From the NCBI GenBank assembly GCA_946481615.1, contig CAMLOR010000056.1, forward strand, positions 1-16,736: a stretch of 16,736 nt of DNA. Direction: 5' to 3'. Of the stretch, positions 13,294 through 16,736 are shown piece by piece. The DNA is from an uncultured Aquimonas sp. (lineage in GTDB: Bacteria; Pseudomonadota; Gammaproteobacteria; Xanthomonadales; Xanthomonadaceae). Position numbers and translations under genes: made by a program. The first letter of the stretch is position 1, and each line of letters starts with the position of its first letter. The notes beneath the pieces are model-generated. The model did not search any database, was not told where the DNA came from, and saw nothing but the letters and a program-made list of their open reading frames with translations.

Positions 13294-15915
13294 ATGAATC
13301 CGCATCGCTGGGACACGGTGCTGGCGCGCGCGCTGCTGTCCGCCGCCGCCGGCATGGCCATCCTTCTCGCCGGCAGCGCCCATGCGCAATTGCCGCCGCC
13401 GCTCGAGGACGAGGTGGCGAGCCGCGATGCCTCCGATGCACTGGCCGGCGGCCAAGTCGGCGCGGTTTCGGCCGACGGTCGCTACGTCGTGTTCAACAAC
13501 GGCAACGGCCTCTATCGGCGCGACCGCGTGCTCGGCACCACAGTGCGCGTCGACGTCGACGCCAGCAACCAGCCCAGCGGTTCGCCCGGGCCTTGGCCGC
13601 CATCGATATCGCCCGACGGGCGCTGGGTCAGTTTCCACAGTTCCGGCACCTTCGGCTCGGGCGATGCCAACGGCGGATCGGACGTCTACCTCAAGGATCT
13701 GCAGACCGCCGCGGTCGAGCGCATCAGCATCAGGACCGGCGGCGGCAACATCGACGACGGCAGCCTCACCGATTGCACCGAGTCGTCGGTCTCCGGCACC
13801 GGCAACAAGGTCGCCTTCGTGTGCCTGGAAGCGGGCGGCACGCTCACCGTGTTCGTGCGCGACCGCCAGAACGGCACGACGTCCGTGGCGAGCATCAACA
13901 CCAGCGCGGGCGTGACCGCGGGCAGCGTCTCGCAGTCGCCTTCGATCAGCGTCGACGGCCGCTACGTCGGCTTCGTGTCCGACGCCGGCAACCTCGTGGC
14001 GGGCGACGGCAACACCAGCCGCGATGCCTTCGTGCGCGATCTGCAGACCGGTTCCACGATCCGCGTCAGCCTCTCCGAAACCGATGCGCAGATCGGCTCG
14101 GCCGACGTGCAGCACGTCGATATCGCGGCCAATTGCCTGGCGGCCTTCGACAGTGCGGCCGACGGCATCGTCGCCTTCGACAACAACGGCACCTCCGACG
14201 TCTACGTGCGCAACTGGTGCGATGGCATGACGGAACTGGGCAGCGCCGACGACGGCGGCTTCGTGCCCACGGGCGGTGCCAGCGAGAAGCCCTGGCTATC
14301 CGACGATGGACGTTATCTCGCGTTCTCGTCCAACGCGACGCTGGTGGTCGATGCCGATTTCACCAGTGGCAGCGACGTCTACGTGCGCGACCGCCAGACC
14401 GGCACGGTGGCGCGTGGCAATCTCGAATCGGTCGAGGCGCAGCAATTCGACACCTTCGCAATCATCCCGCGCCTGAGCGGCGACGGCCGCCAGCTCATCT
14501 ACACGGCGTCGGGAAGCCTGGGGAGCGACCAGATCGTCGCGGTACGCAACCCGGTGGCCGAACCGCTGCCCGTCGAGGACGTCGCGGTGGCCGCCTTCGG
14601 CACCGCGCCCGGCCGTGACAGCCAGGCCGCCAGCCTCACCGCGGACGGCACCAAGGTGGTGTTCGTGTCGACCTCGCAGGGCTTCGATCGCGGCTGGAAC
14701 GGCGCCGACAACGACAGCGCCAACGATGTCTTCGTGTACGACTACGCGCTCAACTGCGTCGAGCAGGCCAGCATGAGCGACGCCGTCACCAACGGCGATT
14801 GCGACGGCGACGACAGCGACGAATCGCCGGTCGTGAAAGGCTTCTGCGCGCCGCCGGAAATCTGCAGCGCCGCGATCGAACCTTCGATCGATCCGGCCGG
14901 CCGCTTCGCCGTGTTCGTGACCTCCGACGCGGCGGTCGCGAAGTATCGCAACGAAACCGAAGCGCAACGCAAGATGCGGCTGTCGGCGAAGGCGCCGGTG
15001 TTCGCCGTGGTGCTGCGCAATCTCGTCACCAACGCCACCTTCCGGCTCGGCACCGCCACCGGCGGCGGCACCGGGAGCACGCCTCGCGTCGCGCCCGGCG
15101 CCGGCAGTGTGGTCTTCACCAGCGGCGCCGGCATGGTCGGCACCGACACCAACGGCCAGAACGACGTCTATCGCCAGCGCATCAAGCCGGACGGCAGCCT
15201 GGACGGCTCGCCAGAATGCATGTCGTGCAAGGACGGCAGCAACCTCACGCTGCCGGGCGGTGCGGGCAATCCCACCATCAACGCGGGCGGCACGGTCGTC
15301 GCGTTCGATCAGCCCAACGGGTCGGGTGGGCGCGACGTGCTGGTGCGCAACCTGATCACCGGCGCGGTGCAGCGCCTGGGCACCACGGCACCGGCGGCAA
15401 CGCGCAACAGCACGCAGCCGAGCCTCGACTGGAGCGGCACGCGCGTGGCCTTCCAGACCGGCGCGCCGCTGGTGGCGGGCGACGCCAACGCCTTCTCCGA
15501 TGTGTACGTGTACGACGTCTCCGGCGAGCGCCTGGCGCTGATGAGCGGCGGCAACGGGCCGAGCACCTCGCCCAGTTTCGCGGGCGATGGCAAATCGCTG
15601 GCCTACGTCACGCAGGCCACGAATCTGGATCCGGCCGAAACCGACGCCAACGGATTCCAGGACGTCCATGTGCAGCAGGTGGGCGGCAGCCTCACCGGCG
15701 GGCGGCGCGCCACGCTGGCGCGCAACCGCCGCGGCGCCCTCACCAACGGCGCCAGCCATCGGCCGGCCATGAGCTACAACGGCACCGTGGTCGCTTTCGA
15801 CAGCATCGCCAGCAACATGCTCGACGGCACCACCGACACCAACGCCGCGCTCGATGTTTTCGTGCGCAGCGTGCCGTTCAATGCCGATCGCCTGTTCGAA
15901 AGCGGCTTCGAATAG
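13294..15915 (+). CDS. Secreted TolB/PD40-type beta-propeller protein with GFE C-terminal tail
   Basis: An 873-residue exported protein. The signal peptide ends at S-A-H-A (28-31) before Gln32. From about residue 55 to the end the sequence is a run of TolB/PD40-like blades with the pattern (S/D)-x-D-G-(R/T)-x-(V/L)-x-(F/Y). Examples are VSADGRYVVF, ISPDGRWVSF, ISVDGRYVGF, LSDDGRYLAF and LTADGTKVVF. The blades are often followed by SDVYVRDRQTG or a similar strand. I count about 13-14, enough for two seven-bladed propellers. There are two small Cys-containing insertions (CDGDDSDESPVVKGFC and ECMSC). The protein ends DRLFESGFE. No catalytic motif, transmembrane anchor or peptidase domain is seen. 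The start has only a poor GGGG (13284-13287) upstream. The function is unknown; binding of proteins or glycans outside the cytoplasm is plausible. Confidence 0.85.
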   Translation: MNPHRWDTVLARALLSAAAGMAILLAGSAHAQLPPPLEDEVASRDASDALAGGQVGAVSADGRYVVFNNGNGLYRRDRVLGTTVRVDVDASNQPSGSPGPWPPSISPDGRWVSFHSSGTFGSGDANGGSDVYLKDLQTAAVERISIRTGGGNIDDGSLTDCTESSVSGTGNKVAFVCLEAGGTLTVFVRDRQNGTTSVASINTSAGVTAGSVSQSPSISVDGRYVGFVSDAGNLVAGDGNTSRDAFVRDLQTGSTIRVSLSETDAQIGSADVQHVDIAANCLAAFDSAADGIVAFDNNGTSDVYVRNWCDGMTELGSADDGGFVPTGGASEKPWLSDDGRYLAFSSNATLVVDADFTSGSDVYVRDRQTGTVARGNLESVEAQQFDTFAIIPRLSGDGRQLIYTASGSLGSDQIVAVRNPVAEPLPVEDVAVAAFGTAPGRDSQAASLTADGTKVVFVSTSQGFDRGWNGADNDSANDVFVYDYALNCVEQASMSDAVTNGDCDGDDSDESPVVKGFCAPPEICSAAIEPSIDPAGRFAVFVTSDAAVAKYRNETEAQRKMRLSAKAPVFAVVLRNLVTNATFRLGTATGGGTGSTPRVAPGAGSVVFTSGAGMVGTDTNGQNDVYRQRIKPDGSLDGSPECMSCKDGSNLTLPGGAGNPTINAGGTVVAFDQPNGSGGRDVLVRNLITGAVQRLGTTAPAATRNSTQPSLDWSGTRVAFQTGAPLVAGDANAFSDVYVYDVSGERLALMSGGNGPSTSPSFAGDGKSLAYVTQATNLDPAETDANGFQDVHVQQVGGSLTGGRRATLARNRRGALTNGASHRPAMSYNGTVVAFDSIASNMLDGTTDTNAALDVFVRSVPFNADRLFESGFE

Positions 15916-15917
15916 CT

Positions 15918-15945
15918 CGTCGTCCCCGCGCAGGCGGGGACCCAG
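15918..15945 (+). repeat. REP-like palindrome A (GC-rich hairpin type)
   Basis: A unit of the widespread kind with core CCCCGCGCAGGCGGGGAC. The hairpin GTCCCCGC-GCAG-GCGGGGAC (15922-15941) has an 8-bp stem. It begins 2 bases after the TAG of the propeller gene and belongs to a different sequence family from the units in the DUF58 gene. Confidence 0.8.
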
Positions 15946-15973
15946 GGGCGAGGCACATCGGAATGCACCGCAC

Positions 15974-16004
15974 CTGGATTCCCGCCTGCGCGGGAATGAC
16001 GATG
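15974..16004 (-). repeat. REP-like palindrome B, inverse to A
   Basis: An inverse copy of unit A with hairpin ATTCCCGC-CTGC-GCGGGAAT (15979-15998, 8-bp stem). Read on the - strand it has the common form ending CGGGAATCCAG. Units A and B are separated by 28 bases and can also pair with each other. Confidence 0.8.
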
Positions 16005-16011
16005 CGTCGGG

Positions 16012-16736
16012 CTAGGACGCGGCCGTCGCCAGCTTGCTGTGCCGCATGCCGTAGCCGAAATACACCAGCAGCCCGAGCGCCAGCCACACCAGGAAGCGTT
16101 CCCAGGTCGGCCAGGGCAGGTGGGTGAGCAGCCACACCGAGAAGCCGATGCCGATCACCGGCACGAACGGCACCCACGGCGTGCGGAAGGCGCGCGGCAG
16201 TTCGGGCTGCTTGTAGCGCAGCACCAGCACCGCGCCGCAGATCACCACGAAGGCCGAGAGCGCACCGATGTTCACCAGCATCGCCAGATCGCCGATCGGC
16301 AGCAGGCCTGCGACCACGGCCGTCACGACGCCGAGGATCAGCGTCGGGCGATAGGGCGTGCCGTGTTTCGGATGCACCTTCGCGAACCACGCCGGCAGCA
16401 GGCCGTCGCGCGCCAGCGAGAACCAGATGCGCGCCGCCGCCAGCATGAAGGCGAAAACCACGCTGATGATGCCGGTGACGGCCGTGGTGCTGATCGCGAT
16501 GCGCACCCACGTCAGCCCGAGCGCGCCGAAGGCATTCGCCACCGGCGCATCGTTGCCGAGCGTGGAGTAGTGCGCGACACCCGTGAGCACCATCGAGATC
16601 GTGAGGTACAACGCCATCGAGATGCCGAGCGAGAGCAGGATGGCGCGCGGCAGGTCGCGCTGCGGCTCCTTCGCCTCTTCGGCCGCGGTGGTCAGCGTGT
16701 CGTAGCCGAACACCGCGAAGAACACGACGGCCGCGG
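16012..16736 (-). CDS. APC-superfamily amino acid permease, C-terminal part (start outside window)
   Basis: About 240 residues of an inner-membrane amino acid transporter, open past the right edge (the residues before F-F-A-V-F are A-A-V-V), so the N-terminal half is missing. The motif FFAVFGYDTLTTAAEEAKEP, followed by QRDLPRAI, is typical of cationic amino acid transporter (CAT/YfnA-like) members. It covers the loop after the middle helix. Then come about six hydrophobic helices: AILLSLGISMALYLTISMVL, the IRIAISTTAV-type segment, RPTLILGVVTAVVAGLLPIG, the ALSAFVVICGAVLVL region, FVPVIGIGFSVWLL and FLVWLALGLLVYFGY. The segment MLAAARIWFSLARDGLLP is also characteristic. The substrate cannot be decided from this part. 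It is convergent with the propeller gene and is probably unrelated to it. Confidence 0.92.
   Translation of the reverse strand, partial: AAVVFFAVFGYDTLTTAAEEAKEPQRDLPRAILLSLGISMALYLTISMVLTGVAHYSTLGNDAPVANAFGALGLTWVRIAISTTAVTGIISVVFAFMLAAARIWFSLARDGLLPAWFAKVHPKHGTPYRPTLILGVVTAVVAGLLPIGDLAMLVNIGALSAFVVICGAVLVLRYKQPELPRAFRTPWVPFVPVIGIGFSVWLLTHLPWPTWERFLVWLALGLLVYFGYGMRHSKLATAAS

Larger units (their letters stand above)
15916..16011. terminator. Probable bidirectional terminator between convergent genes
   Basis: This 96-base gap between the TAG of the propeller gene and the stop of the permease gene on the other strand holds nothing but the two inverted palindromic units. Their stems could stop transcription from both sides. 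There is no T tract, so termination would be weak or the structures may instead protect the mRNA ends. Confidence 0.5.

Overview
The window looks like chromosomal DNA of a GC-rich, aerobic, Gram-negative gammaproteobacterium, most likely in or near the Xanthomonadales/Lysobacterales. The reasons are the strong G/C third-position bias, a type IV pilus secretin, an uninterrupted MoxR/Bat operon with DUF58 and DUF4381 genes, short palindromic repeats with the core GGGTGAGCCTGTCGAA, and a secreted protein ending in the tail SGFE. The assignment rests on recalled family traits, not on a search. No tRNA, rRNA, CRISPR array, insertion sequence or phage gene is visible.

Layout from left to right. (1) Positions 1-1791 hold the C-terminal ~596 residues of the type IV pilus secretin PilQ. 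After a 68-base gap comes a 959-residue outer-membrane lipoprotein built of Ig-like domains (1860-4739), closed by a strong hairpin terminator (4759-4788). (2) A c-di-GMP phosphodiesterase with an N-terminal cyclic-nucleotide-binding domain (4832-5995). (3) Six tightly packed genes on the + strand (6026-13222): MoxR AAA+ ATPase, DUF58 protein, DUF4381 membrane protein, BatA-like VWA protein, BatB/BatC-type VWA-TPR fusion, and BatD. All adjoining stops and starts overlap (TGATG or ATGA) except at the DUF58/DUF4381 junction. There a repeat-containing segment of about 150 bases lies between the genes, bridged by a 51-codon reading frame. (4) A secreted beta-propeller protein with about 14 TolB/PD40-like repeats (13294-15915). 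(5) On the - strand, the C-terminal part of an APC-superfamily amino acid permease (16012-16736, cut by the window end), convergent with gene 4 and separated from it by two inverted palindromic repeats.

How the parts work together. In the MoxR/Bat set, a cytoplasmic AAA+ ATPase probably acts on or through membrane-anchored VWA proteins and periplasm-facing BatD. The family is linked to stress and oxygen tolerance and to maturation of envelope or metal-dependent proteins, but its substrates are poorly known. The PilQ/lipoprotein pair and the cNMP-regulated EAL enzyme point to surface adhesion and motility control, although a terminator separates them.

The most unusual features are repeat units inserted in frame into the DUF58 gene and at its junction with the next gene, the partly degenerate metal-binding (MIDAS) motifs in two of the VWA-type proteins beside an intact one in BatA, and the Ig-like lipoprotein directly behind pilQ. 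I do not see a clearly new multi-gene system. The main genes belong to known, in part poorly understood, families.
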